Shown here: positions 42,129-50,739 of the stretch, in pieces
Layout of the letters: each line of letters starts with the position of its first letter
How positions within the stretch are numbered: the first letter of the stretch is position 1
Program-made: the position numbers and the translations under genes
Notes under the pieces: generated by a model
The model's database searches: none
Told to the model about the DNA's origin: nothing
What the model saw: the letters and a program-made list of their open reading frames with translations, nothing else
Source of the DNA: Bin5 sp022827195
GTDB lineage: Bacteria > Chloroflexota > Anaerolineae > Caldilineales > Caldilineaceae
DNA: 64,000 nt
Direction: 5' to 3'
Assembly (NCBI GenBank): GCA_965208275.1
Contig: OZ242331.1
Location: 1,984,001 to 2,048,000, forward strand

Positions 42129-43619
42129 CTAGTTCGAGTGCTCATCCGTCATTTCATTTGAGAGCAGTTCCAATCGTCTCACTGCAACTCTAAAGCCGAT
42201 CCTTGAGCGGACTTGAAAATCAAGTATGAGATCCTCGATACCTTCAAAACAGTTCAAGACGTTTGCAGCGTGCTCTCTGTCTAGCTCACTAGGGGGACTT
42301 ACGGCCCAACTTTCATATTGACTCATTAGTGGGGAAAATGTCGGAAAGGGCTTCGAAACCCAACCATTCTTGCTGATATAGTCCTCCAAAGTGGCAAGAA
42401 TCAGCAACGATTCAAAAAAGATTCCTTCATCGGTTCGCCGGAGAGCCTTCAACTCTGAGCGACCGAAAACATTTGTGGCGACATCAAGGTCAGATGCTTG
42501 GCCAAAAAAGAAACTTCTGTACAACTCCGTGTCTATGGTCCTCAGAATTAGGGAGGCAAAAACCGGCAACAATGAGGCAGGGCTCTCTTTCTGCAACATT
42601 GATTGCATTAGACCGAGACGATGTATGGCCTGCCCAATTCTGCGAAGACTGAGGTCGGGATTGTCGAAGAAGGCTTGAAGGAGACCTACTCCTCGATTAA
42701 GCGGTTCCCTGTAGTGTCCTCCCTTTCGCCCGAAATACGGGCTTATTCCCGTCTGAGTGAACATAGCATTTACAAACTTGCTCCTCTCGGGATCAGGAAG
42801 GTGAAAATCGACGTCAATAAAGCGACGAAGATAACCAGTGGCATCAAATTCGCCCCCATAAAATGCCTTTACTGAGTGTGCCAGTTCAGTGCGATTGACT
42901 GCCAACACAAAGACAATATGGTCAACCGAAAAGAAGTGCTTTGCGATTTCCAACAGTTCAACTGTATAAGAGGGTCGGCATCGGTCCAATTCATCAACGA
43001 ATACAACAAGCGGCTTACTGCAGTTGCGGGCAGACAAAGTCTTCGCGAAGTCCTCCAAGACCAACCTAAAATCTTCAATTGACTCTTTTGTCTCAACGTA
43101 TTCAGCAAGCCGTTTTTCAGCGTAGGAGGAGAGCAATTGGCCTAATTCTTGCTCAATTAGAGGACTTACGTCCAGAATCCCTGCGGTAGCGATTCGAACA
43201 ATCGCGGGCACAGATCGTACCAGCACCTCCTTTCCAGCTCTCTTCAATCTTTCCAGTTTCTCTGCGACAAAGTCGTCCTCTACAGAAACGGTGAGACCTT
43301 CCGTCAATTCTGAGGATAGAGCAACGAAAGGGTCACTAGAATAGTCAGTCTCCCACGCATTGAACTCTACTGTTGGGAATCCTCTGTTCCGCAAGTGCTG
43401 TGCCCAGATTCTTATGAAAGTAGACTTGCCATTGCCCCAGGCGGCATCAATCGTCAGAACGGAAGGACCTTCGAGAACACCAACGAGCCGGGTAAGTACG
43501 TCTATACAATCCTTCCGATCTAGCAGATCATTCTCAAAAGGATTGTGCTCAGGTACTTCGATTTCCTTCGGTCGTATGCGGAATCTCACGTGCTTTGTAT
43601 TCCTAGAAATCCGGCCCAT
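42129..43619 (-). CDS. KAP-family P-loop NTPase
   Basis: A 496-aa protein with NPFENDLLDRKDC near the start, Walker A AWGNGKST (60-67), a conserved FNAWETDY segment and Walker B VVFVDELDRCRPSY (205-218), all diagnostic of KAP ATPases. KAP proteins are STAND-like switch ATPases recurrent in defence systems. Unlike many, I see no transmembrane insertion. It lies between reverse transcriptase and type IIG gene in one operon; 112 bases separate it from the RT stop. Confidence 0.9.
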   Translation of the reverse strand: MGRISRNTKHVRFRIRPKEIEVPEHNPFENDLLDRKDCIDVLTRLVGVLEGPSVLTIDAAWGNGKSTFIRIWAQHLRNRGFPTVEFNAWETDYSSDPFVALSSELTEGLTVSVEDDFVAEKLERLKRAGKEVLVRSVPAIVRIATAGILDVSPLIEQELGQLLSSYAEKRLAEYVETKESIEDFRLVLEDFAKTLSARNCSKPLVVFVDELDRCRPSYTVELLEIAKHFFSVDHIVFVLAVNRTELAHSVKAFYGGEFDATGYLRRFIDVDFHLPDPERSKFVNAMFTQTGISPYFGRKGGHYREPLNRGVGLLQAFFDNPDLSLRRIGQAIHRLGLMQSMLQKESPASLLPVFASLILRTIDTELYRSFFFGQASDLDVATNVFGRSELKALRRTDEGIFFESLLILATLEDYISKNGWVSKPFPTFSPLMSQYESWAVSPPSELDREHAANVLNCFEGIEDLILDFQVRSRIGFRVAVRRLELLSNEMTDEHSN

Positions 43620-43731
43620 GGCGCCAGTTCAAATGATTCCAACTATAGTTGCTCCGCCCACTACTGCCAGAGAGTGAAATCGTTCTCTCTCCAGTCAAGG
43701 TACACATCCTCTTCAAAAGAAATTGTTCTTA

Positions 43732-45243
43732 TCAGTGATATGTCACGTCAAAAAGCCGGATTTCCTCGTTCCGGATGACGCGTCCGACCTCCTCAAGTCT
43801 CTTCCTATCAATGATTTTCGCTGGATCGACTACAGTCTTCAATGTTTTTAGGTCTATCCAGTCGTCATTCCAGATCGGGACTGACTCTTGGCATACAAGT
43901 CGACATAGGGGTTCGGCAAATTCTATGTCGGGGGCAAACTTTATGCTAGACCGTTGAAGCCACATTTCCATATGCCCAGTATGCGGAAGCGCCAAGAACC
44001 TATCCCTCACTTTGACGGCAATGGCCCTCTCTTTGCCTCTATCATCGATGAATTCAATTAGCTTGCTCAATATGGCAGCCGCTTCGGGGTATGCGGACGG
44101 GCTGCGAATCGCGATATCAACCACGATGCTGATCAGAGGCAAAGGAAAGTCAGACTTAGTCTCACGTTCGAGTCGCCTGTCAAACTCGGACAAGGCGCGC
44201 CTTACGCTACCGCTATTGGGGTGCTTCATGCCATGGTCGTGAATTATCAGCAGTTGCTTTTGTAGCAATCTGTCTCCCGTTCTACGAAACACCCAGTCAA
44301 GCTTGTCATCTCTAATGGACGTTTGTATCACCTCGCTGCTGACCTTGGTCTTCTCAGGCTTTAGTTTCAGCCCCAATTCATTCATTACCTTTGTTAGGCA
44401 ACGAAGGATTATTTCACCGTGAAGGGGATTATTCACAAAAATGCGGTAATCGTCTCGATATCGGAGAATTCGATAGTCTTCAATCCCCTCTTTGCGAATA
44501 CTGCAGGAAAGCTCAGAATCTGCGTACCCAAGGACCATTTCCGCGATGAAGTCTGTTAAAACCGACCCTTGGGGAATACCGTTAGTTTGGCCATTTCGCA
44601 TAGCTTGGATGTGACGGTCGATGACGTTCCCTATCAGTGACATATCCGTTCTGTTTGCTTTTGCAATCTCCCTAGTGTGGAGAGCCCAAGCAATTGAATG
44701 TGTATAGATGGCAGCATAACAGTCAACAAGGTCAGTGTGAACAACGAATCTATACTCTAATGACAGCTCAATGGACTTTTGCTCAACTTCCACCCACCAG
44801 TGCTTTATTTGTTCGGCTTTATCCGTTTCGGTCGTCAACGATTCAACGGGAAGGCTCAGACAACTTATTCTCGGAATAAAAGCGAATTCTATGAATCGAG
44901 TGACGATGTCCCGCCAGGAGTCCTCTCTAGTCATCTGATCGACTAGAGATACGTAGAGTACTGGATGAATGAGCTCATAGGGTCGCCAAGAGAATTTGCC
45001 ATCCTTATTGTTGAGAATTGTGTAATTGACCCCCTCGACTCTGCTGGCACTCCTGCAATGCTTTTGGAATGAGAAGTTCTTCTTGAGCTTCTGTGCGACT
45101 TCGCCGATCAGGTCGTCGAACCTGAAATAGGGTGGCAAGCTGAAATTCAAATAACTCTCGTGCTTGAGCAAGAATTCGTTCGCCTCTTTGTGCGACAGCT
45201 GAATGATGGTACGACTCGGTGAAACCCTTTGATCTGCCGCCAT
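43732..45243 (-). CDS. Reverse transcriptase, defence-type candidate
   Basis: A 503-aa protein with RT motifs: Asp171 in VVHTDLVDCYAAIYTHS (RT3), IPQGSVLTDFIAE (224-226 is PQG; RT4), and the catalytic YRDD at 262-265 in RYRDDYRIFV (RT5). A helical C-terminal region of about 200 residues follows, as in UG/Abi-type RTs that act in phage defence. It lacks the maturase and endonuclease domains of group II intron RTs. It is the first gene of the RT-KAP-IIG operon. The precise UG class cannot be assigned here. Confidence 0.85.
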   Translation of the reverse strand: MAADQRVSPSRTIIQLSHKEANEFLLKHESYLNFSLPPYFRFDDLIGEVAQKLKKNFSFQKHCRSASRVEGVNYTILNNKDGKFSWRPYELIHPVLYVSLVDQMTREDSWRDIVTRFIEFAFIPRISCLSLPVESLTTETDKAEQIKHWWVEVEQKSIELSLEYRFVVHTDLVDCYAAIYTHSIAWALHTREIAKANRTDMSLIGNVIDRHIQAMRNGQTNGIPQGSVLTDFIAEMVLGYADSELSCSIRKEGIEDYRILRYRDDYRIFVNNPLHGEIILRCLTKVMNELGLKLKPEKTKVSSEVIQTSIRDDKLDWVFRRTGDRLLQKQLLIIHDHGMKHPNSGSVRRALSEFDRRLERETKSDFPLPLISIVVDIAIRSPSAYPEAAAILSKLIEFIDDRGKERAIAVKVRDRFLALPHTGHMEMWLQRSSIKFAPDIEFAEPLCRLVCQESVPIWNDDWIDLKTLKTVVDPAKIIDRKRLEEVGRVIRNEEIRLFDVTYH

Positions 45244-45536
45244 GGACTATTCCCTTGCATTTGACGACAGTGATACTCCTTCCACCATCGCCAGGTAGCC
45301 GAGGCCTAAGCACACTTGTGGAATTGATGGGCATGTTCAGGGCCAATTGATGACTTGCCAAAAAGCGCACCTATCCGCCCGTTTCACGCGCTTTGACCAC
45401 TCGTCAAAGTGCGCTACCATGCCCGATCCTTAGATCCGGCGTATTTCCGTCTTGCGAGGTCGTGCGGCACGTGCTAGCATGAATGGGCAAAAAGCGAAAG
45501 AGAGAACCCTGGCCTGGACACCGCGAGGAGGCGAGA

Positions 45537-45734
45537 GTGAAGCGTATTTCAGTTCCACTGACTGAACAGCAGTTGAAGGAACTGGAGGCGGTTAAGAAAA
45601 TGAGCGGGGCTTCCATGAACGAGATCGTGCGCCGCGCACTTGACTACTACTTCCACCATCTTCGCCAGTCGGGATCCCTGCCTATTCTGCCGACCGTGCC
45701 AGCACAAGACCAAGCAAATGTCGAGGCTCCGTAG
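45537..45734 (+). CDS. Ribbon-helix-helix (CopG-type) protein
   Basis: A 65-aa protein from GTG 45537, with GAGGAGG five bases upstream. VKRISVPLTEQQLKELE forms the DNA-contacting strand and helix A, SGASMNEIVRRALDYYF helix B. It is a dimeric DNA-binding protein. It lies next to attR and diverges from the RT operon, so it could repress that operon or act as the element's directionality factor. The frame extends upstream to an ATG at 45483, without a better ribosome-binding site. Confidence 0.75.
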   Translation: MKRISVPLTEQQLKELEAVKKMSGASMNEIVRRALDYYFHHLRQSGSLPILPTVPAQDQANVEAP

Positions 45735-45777
45735 CCTACGCTTTGCTACCGTCGCACCTTACAAAGCAGGATTACGG

Positions 45778-45817
45778 GGGCTACGTCCCACCTCCGGCAA
45801 GACGCGAGACGTAGCCC
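45778..45817. terminator. Hairpin beside attR
   Basis: A perfect 10-bp inverted repeat (GGGCTACGTC, 45778-45787, and its complement, 45808-45817) seven bases from the tRNA-His 3' end. No T-run follows in either direction, so it is a weak terminator candidate. A matching hairpin occurs at the diverged att copy near 5703-5734. Confidence 0.5.
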
Positions 45818-45823
45818 AACCGA

Positions 45824-45872
45824 GGGGCGCCTAACGGGGCTCGAACCCGTAGCCTTCTGATCCACAATCAGA
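45824..45872. repeat. attR, 49-bp direct repeat within tRNA-His
   Basis: Identical to 7213-7261. It forms the 3' half of the intact tRNA-His, so integration restored a complete gene. The core spans the anticodon arm and T arm, the usual crossover region for tyrosine integrases. Confidence 0.92.
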
Positions 45873-45898
45873 CGCTCTGCCATTGAGCTATAGGCGCC
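45826..45898 (-). tRNA. tRNA-His (GTG)
   Basis: Full cloverleaf on the minus strand. Loop TTGTGGA gives anticodon GTG. The acceptor includes the extra 5' G opposite C73, specific for histidine. CCA is not encoded. It is the integration target. Confidence 0.95.
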
Positions 45899-45968
45899 AT
45901 GCAGTATTCGATTTGCGGCTCCGCGCCGCACCCAAACTTCAGCCGGCGGGATGCCTCATTTCGCTATA

Positions 45969-46041
<73 letters not shown>

Positions 46042-46123
46042 TTTCTGATCGAACCAGGAGAGTCTGGACGAAATTCAGCAACGGGCCGCACTTGGCAACC
46101 GTTACCCGGCCACCATTCACAGG

Positions 46124-46196
46124 TGCCGAGGCCCAGACTTGAACTGGGGACACATGGATTTTCAGTCCATTGCTCTACCAACTGAGCTACCTCGGC
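46124..46196 (-). tRNA. tRNA-Phe (GAA)
   Basis: Acceptor GCCGAGG/CCTCGGC with discriminator A; loop CTGAAAA gives anticodon GAA. Confidence 0.93.
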
Positions 46197-46282
46197 AAAA
46201 GGACCGACTCGCAAGAAACTCGCGCCGCGGCAACCGGAATGCGAGATTGCTGCGGCGCGAGCATCCACCGGGCCGGTCCTTT

Positions 46283-46358
<76 letters not shown>

Positions 46359-46401
46359 GATAAGCTGTTAAAGAAACGTACTCAGTTCCGGCAATATGCC
46401 G

Positions 46402-46475
<74 letters not shown>

Positions 46476-46489
46476 GGTCGCTGATACCA

Positions 46490-46574
<85 letters not shown>

Positions 46575-46670
46575 TTCCGTTGCGGCAAGCTGTCCAGCGT
46601 CAATTGTGCAGAGCGGCCTCGCAAACCAGTCAGACTGTCGAACCCCAGCCTCGCCCCGCCAAGCGAATCG

Positions 46671-47137
<467 letters not shown>

Positions 47138-47261
47138 GCATTCGGCCAACATGCGTCTGACGAAGTCAAGACAGCAGGTGCCCGGCTGTGTCGACGGCCC
47201 GTCAGTTTATCCCAAGGGAGAAGCGGCGGCAAATTCGGGCGTGCCTGAACGCGGGGCAGTT

Positions 47262-47750
47262 CTACGCGGTGACTTCATCGGGCAGGGAAACGTCGAGCTC
47301 CTCCTGCCGCGGGCCTTCGACCCAGACCTCGCCGTCGCTCCAGTTCTCCTGTTTCCAGATGGGAACGATCGCCTTGAGCCGTTCGATCGCGTAGCGGCAG
47401 GCCTCGAAGCAGCCGTCGTCGCGGTGGGGCGAGGCGACGGCGATCAGGACCGTGGGCTCCTCGACGTCGCAGCGGCCGATGCGGTGCAGGATGCTGACCG
47501 CCTTCACTTTAGGCCAGCGTTCCTGGATCTCGTCGCCGATGCGGGCCATCATCTTTTCGGCCATCGGCACGAAGGCCTCGTAGTTGAGAAAGTCGGTGTC
47601 GCGGGCGCCGTTGGCGGTGGCGGTTGAGCCGCGCACAGTGCCGGCGAAGGTGACGACGCCGCCGCAGTCGGGACGGCTGACGCGGCGCAGAATGTCGTCC
47701 TGCGAGAGGGGTTCCTGGCTGATTTCGAACAGTTTGGCTGACATCTCCAA
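47262..47750 (-). CDS. moaE: Molybdopterin synthase large subunit
   Basis: MoaE transfers sulphur from MoaD thiocarboxylate to precursor Z to make molybdopterin. The 162-aa protein has GGVVTFAGTVRGSTATANG, LNYEAFVPMAEKMM, HRIGRCDVEEPTVLIAVASPHR and the lysine-containing VPIWKQENWSDGEVWV, all conserved. Start: TTG 47750, with GAGGTGAT nearby, or the ATG two codons later. It is last in the moeA-moaC-moaD-moaE operon and starts three bases after the moaD stop. Confidence 0.95.
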   Translation of the reverse strand: MEMSAKLFEISQEPLSQDDILRRVSRPDCGGVVTFAGTVRGSTATANGARDTDFLNYEAFVPMAEKMMARIGDEIQERWPKVKAVSILHRIGRCDVEEPTVLIAVASPHRDDGCFEACRYAIERLKAIVPIWKQENWSDGEVWVEGPRQEELDVSLPDEVTA

Positions 47751-47753
47751 GGA

Positions 47754-48032
47754 TCACCTCTTGTTGACTATTGCACCGGAGCTGAAGCGGCCGGGGCCGG
47801 AAACGCCGCCGGAAACAGGAGGAAGGAGCGCAACTTCGTCGCCATCGTGCAGGACGGTGTCGCGCTGGGCGTACTCCTCGTTAACTGCCACATAGATTGT
47901 GCGGCTGCGCAGCTGGGGAACGCGTTTGTCGAGCAGGTCGCCAACGGTGGCGGCTTCGGGCAGGGAGACGGCATCTTCCTTGAAGCCGGCCGCCTGTTTG
48001 AGGCCGGCGAAGAGGACCAGGCGCACCTTCAC
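47754..48032 (-). CDS. moaD: Molybdopterin synthase sulphur carrier with C-terminal extension
   Basis: A 92-aa ubiquitin-like protein. The fold is supported by KVRLVLFAGLKQAAG at the start and HDGDEVALLPPVSGG. MoaD normally ends exactly in Gly-Gly, which becomes the thiocarboxylate, but here Gly75-Gly76 is followed by 16 more residues (VSGPGRFSSGAIVNKR). The carrier would need cleavage, as described for JAMM-processed relatives of CysO/QbsE type, or it may be adenylated differently. Start is GTG, overlapping the moaC stop (GTGA). Confidence 0.9.
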   Translation of the reverse strand: MKVRLVLFAGLKQAAGFKEDAVSLPEAATVGDLLDKRVPQLRSRTIYVAVNEEYAQRDTVLHDGDEVALLPPVSGGVSGPGRFSSGAIVNKR

Positions 48033-48538
48033 GGCTCGACAGCTCCCTTGCTTTCGGCGGAGGCGGCCCTTTCCCAGTCGCCTGACTTGCCGCCCTGTTT
48101 GCGGAGCAGGCGAATGTCAGAGATGGTCATCGACTTCTGGAGGGCCTTCGCCATGTCGTAGATGGTGAGCGCGGCGACGCTGACGGCGGTCAGCGCCTCC
48201 ATCTCGACGCCGGTGCGGCCCTTGCAGCGCACGGTACCGACGACAATGACCCGCCCGTTTTTGACGTCGACTTCAAATTCGACGGCGATCTTGCTCAACT
48301 GAAGGGGGTGGCAGAGCGGGATCAGGTCGTGTGTGCGCTTGGCGGCCATGATGCCGGCGATGCGGGCGGCGGCGAGCACGTCGCCCTTGGGCACACTGCC
48401 GTCACGGACTGCGGCCAGCGTAGCGGGGGCCATGTAGACGCTGGCCTCTGCCACGGCTTCACGGCTGCTGCTTTGTTTATCGCCAACATCGACCATCGAT
48501 GCGCGGCCGTCGCGGTCAAGGTGGGTCAATTGGGACAT
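48029..48538 (-). CDS. moaC: Cyclic pyranopterin monophosphate synthase accessory protein
   Basis: MoaC converts 3',8-cyclo-GTP to cyclic pyranopterin monophosphate (precursor Z). The 169-aa protein has MVDVGDKQSSSREAVAEA, GIMAAKRTHDLIPLCHPLQL and GVEMEALTAVSVAALTIYDM, the standard motifs, including the active-site Lys and His pair. Length is normal. It lies between moeA and moaD in the operon. Confidence 0.97.
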   Translation of the reverse strand: MSQLTHLDRDGRASMVDVGDKQSSSREAVAEASVYMAPATLAAVRDGSVPKGDVLAAARIAGIMAAKRTHDLIPLCHPLQLSKIAVEFEVDVKNGRVIVVGTVRCKGRTGVEMEALTAVSVAALTIYDMAKALQKSMTISDIRLLRKQGGKSGDWERAASAESKGAVEP

Positions 48539-48556
48539 TCGACTGTGCGCAGACCC

Positions 48557-49807
48557 CTATATTTCGCCGATGAGCAGCGCGTCGACGGACTCGCCGGCGG
48601 CGAGGGTGCCCTCGCGCTGCGGCAGCGCCAGGAGCGCGTTGGCAGTGCGCATACTCAGGAGGCGGCTGCTGGCCTGGCTGCCGGTGCTGGCGGCGACGAA
48701 GCAGCTCCGCTCATCGTCCCAGCGCAGTGTGGCGCGATGATATTCGGGCCGAAATGCGTCGAGGGGCAGCTGGTGCGCCAGATTGGCCTGGACGCGGCGG
48801 AGGCCGGGGTTGCGCCATCCTGCCATTTTGCGCAGGGCCGGCACCGCGAATAGGTAGAACGTGACCAGGCTGCTGACCGGATTGCCGGGAAGGCCGAAGA
48901 CGAGGCGGCGCTTGCCCTTGTAGTCGGCGGTGGCGAAGGTTATGGGCTTGCCCGGCTTCATGCGTACGCGACCGAAGTGGACGGTGCCGGCGTGTTCGAG
49001 CAGGGGCTGTACGAGGTCCAGCTCGCCCATCGAGACGCCGCCGGAACTGATCAGGATGTCGGCCTGCCCCAGACCATCTTGTATGCGGGACTCGAGCGCG
49101 GCCTGCGAATCGCCCGAGATGCCCAGGTCGACCGGCTGGCCGCCGGCGGCGTCGATGGCGGCGAGGAGCATGGCGCGGTTGCTGTCGCGGATCTGGCCGG
49201 GGCCGAGCGGCTCGCCGGGCTCGATCAGCTCGTCGCCGGTGGAGAGAACGGCTACTTTGGGACGGGGATAGACCGGGGCTTCGACGAAACCGGCGGTGGC
49301 GAGCAGGCCGACTTCGGCGGAATCGAGCCGTTCGCCGGCTGCGAGCACGGTCTGGCCCTCGATCACGTCGATGCCAACGGGGCGGACGTCGGCGCCTGGT
49401 TGGACGCTACAGTTGATGCGGACGGTTGCGGCGGCCTGGCCGTTCTCGAAACGTTCGGTCTCCTCGATCATAACGACGGCGTCGGCGCCTTCGGGCAGGG
49501 GCGCGCCGGTGGTGATGTAGGCGACCGTACCCGGCTCGACTGTGAAATCGGCGAGCGCCCCGGCGCTGATCTCTCCGATCAGCGGGTAGTCGCCGGGTCC
49601 GTCGGCGGCGACGACGGCGTAGCCGTCCTTGGTGGAGGCGGGAAAGGGCGGCAGTGGTTCGCGGGCGGAAATGTCGGAGGCGAGAATCGCGCCGCGTGCC
49701 TTGGAGAGAGGCAGTGCAACCGGGGAGAGAGGCCGGGCCTGTTCGAGGGTGATCTGCAGGGCATCCTCGACCGAGAGCATGGCGTACTTGGACTGGGTCT
49801 TCATCAT
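48557..49807 (-). CDS. moeA: Molybdopterin molybdenumtransferase
   Basis: MoeA inserts molybdate into adenylated molybdopterin. The 416-aa protein contains REPLPPFPASTKDGYAV, YITTGAPLPEGADAVVM, VLSTGDELIEPGE and ISSGGVSMGELDLV, then LPGNPVSSLVTFY, matching all MoeA domains. It is the first gene of the moco operon; a second ATG follows directly and may be the true start. A moco-dependent enzyme is not present in this window. Confidence 0.97.
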   Translation of the reverse strand: MMKTQSKYAMLSVEDALQITLEQARPLSPVALPLSKARGAILASDISAREPLPPFPASTKDGYAVVAADGPGDYPLIGEISAGALADFTVEPGTVAYITTGAPLPEGADAVVMIEETERFENGQAAATVRINCSVQPGADVRPVGIDVIEGQTVLAAGERLDSAEVGLLATAGFVEAPVYPRPKVAVLSTGDELIEPGEPLGPGQIRDSNRAMLLAAIDAAGGQPVDLGISGDSQAALESRIQDGLGQADILISSGGVSMGELDLVQPLLEHAGTVHFGRVRMKPGKPITFATADYKGKRRLVFGLPGNPVSSLVTFYLFAVPALRKMAGWRNPGLRRVQANLAHQLPLDAFRPEYHRATLRWDDERSCFVAASTGSQASSRLLSMRTANALLALPQREGTLAAGESVDALLIGEI

Positions 49808-49834
49808 TGCGCTGCCCTTAGAGAAGTATGGCGG

Positions 49835-50230
49835 TCACTGCCGGAGCTCGCAGATCAGCTCGACCTCGTTGCCGTCTGGGTCGTCGATGTACATGGTGCG
49901 GCTGGCGAGGACGGGATGCGTACCGCCCCTGGGCTCGTATCCGGCTGCGCGCAGCTGTTGGTCGAGCGCGTCAAAGTCGTCTGCCGCCAGCTCGAGGGCG
50001 AGATGGTGGAGCTGATTGCCGCGCGGTTGGGCGGCGATTTCGGGCGGCATCGGCACGATCACGATCATCTGGGGAATGCCGGCCGCGCCTTCACCCGCTT
50101 TGAGGAAGACGTTGGGCAGTTCGGGCGGCGAGATGACCTCCAGCCCGAGCAGGTCGCGGTAGAAGGCGACCGAGCTGCTCTTGTCTCTGGCCCAGAGGAC
50201 GATTTCGGCGATGCCGGTAATTGTTGACAT
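49835..50230 (-). CDS. VOC-family glyoxalase-like protein
   Basis: A 131-aa protein with two beta-alpha-beta-beta-beta modules: VLWARDKSSSVAFYRDLLGL near the start, LHHLALELAADD in the middle and YIDDPDGNEVELICE at the end. The His (LHHL) and Glu (VELI) positions fit VOC metal sites. Substrate cannot be deduced. The ATG at 50230 has AAGGT six bases upstream. It lies 27 bases upstream of moeA and may share its transcript. Confidence 0.85.
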   Translation of the reverse strand: MSTITGIAEIVLWARDKSSSVAFYRDLLGLEVISPPELPNVFLKAGEGAAGIPQMIVIVPMPPEIAAQPRGNQLHHLALELAADDFDALDQQLRAAGYEPRGGTHPVLASRTMYIDDPDGNEVELICELRQ

Positions 50231-50480
50231 ATTTTGACCTTGCAAAGTCATTTCATGGTTGGTGCAGGCCGCAATCGGAGCGGCTGCGAATATGGATGCG
50301 GGCAAGGAAGAGTGGAACGCGTTTGGATGGAGTTTCTTCGATGCCCGGGCTATTGCCTCGCAGCCAGCAGTATAACCAAAGTCGGGCCGATGGGCTAGTC
50401 AAACGAACTCGGAGCGTGGAGGCCGCAATGGGGTGGGGGTCGTCGGGCGGGAAATTCAGGACGGCAGTGGATAGGGGATA

Positions 50481-50648
50481 GTGGTCAGTGGTCAGTGGCC
50501 GGTGGTCAGTTGCCGGTGGCCGGTGGCCAGTGGTCAGTGGTCAGTGGCCGGTGGCTGGTGGTCAGTGGTCAGTGGCCGGTGGCTGGTGGTCAGTGGTCAG
50601 AGGCCGGTGGCTGGTGGTCAGTGGTCAGAGGCCGGTGGCTGGTGGCCA
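50481..50648. repeat. 28-bp minisatellite
   Basis: About five imperfect tandem copies of a 28-bp unit containing GGTGGTCAGTGGTCAGTGGC, built from GGTCAGT and GGCCGGT blocks. It sits between the VOC gene and the amidohydrolase and has no stop codons in some frames by chance. Probably replication slippage. Confidence 0.85.
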
Positions 50649-50739
50649 GGAAATGCGGGGGCGGTGGATGTGGCGATCGGGGCCGCACCTGTTACAATGT
50701 TCGGCAGAATGAAACCATAGCCGGACGGGGGACAGGGCC

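Larger units (their letters stand above)
7213..45872. mobile_element. Prophage-like element integrated in tRNA-His
   Basis: Bounded by a perfect 49-bp direct repeat, with the intact tRNA-His at the right end. It contains a tyrosine integrase, early small genes, a full HK97-type head and siphovirus tail module, an HNH nuclease, then a cargo block (exported protein, type IIG R-M, KAP NTPase, reverse transcriptase, RHH). I recognise no lysogeny repressor, endolysin, helicase or polymerase. It may be an intact temperate phage with unfamiliar early genes, or a decayed one. Structural genes show no obvious disruption. Confidence 0.9.

Noticed and set aside
43732..45243. Group II intron, retron or diversity-generating retroelement
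   Set aside because: The RT has no maturase or HNH domain and I saw no intron domain V nearby. No msr/msd-like inverted repeats and no A-variable template/variable repeat pair were found by eye.
50481..50648. Small coding frames through the GGTCAGT repeats
   Set aside because: Simple tandem repeats with Trp/Val/Ser/Gly-only translation in several frames; no ribosome-binding site.
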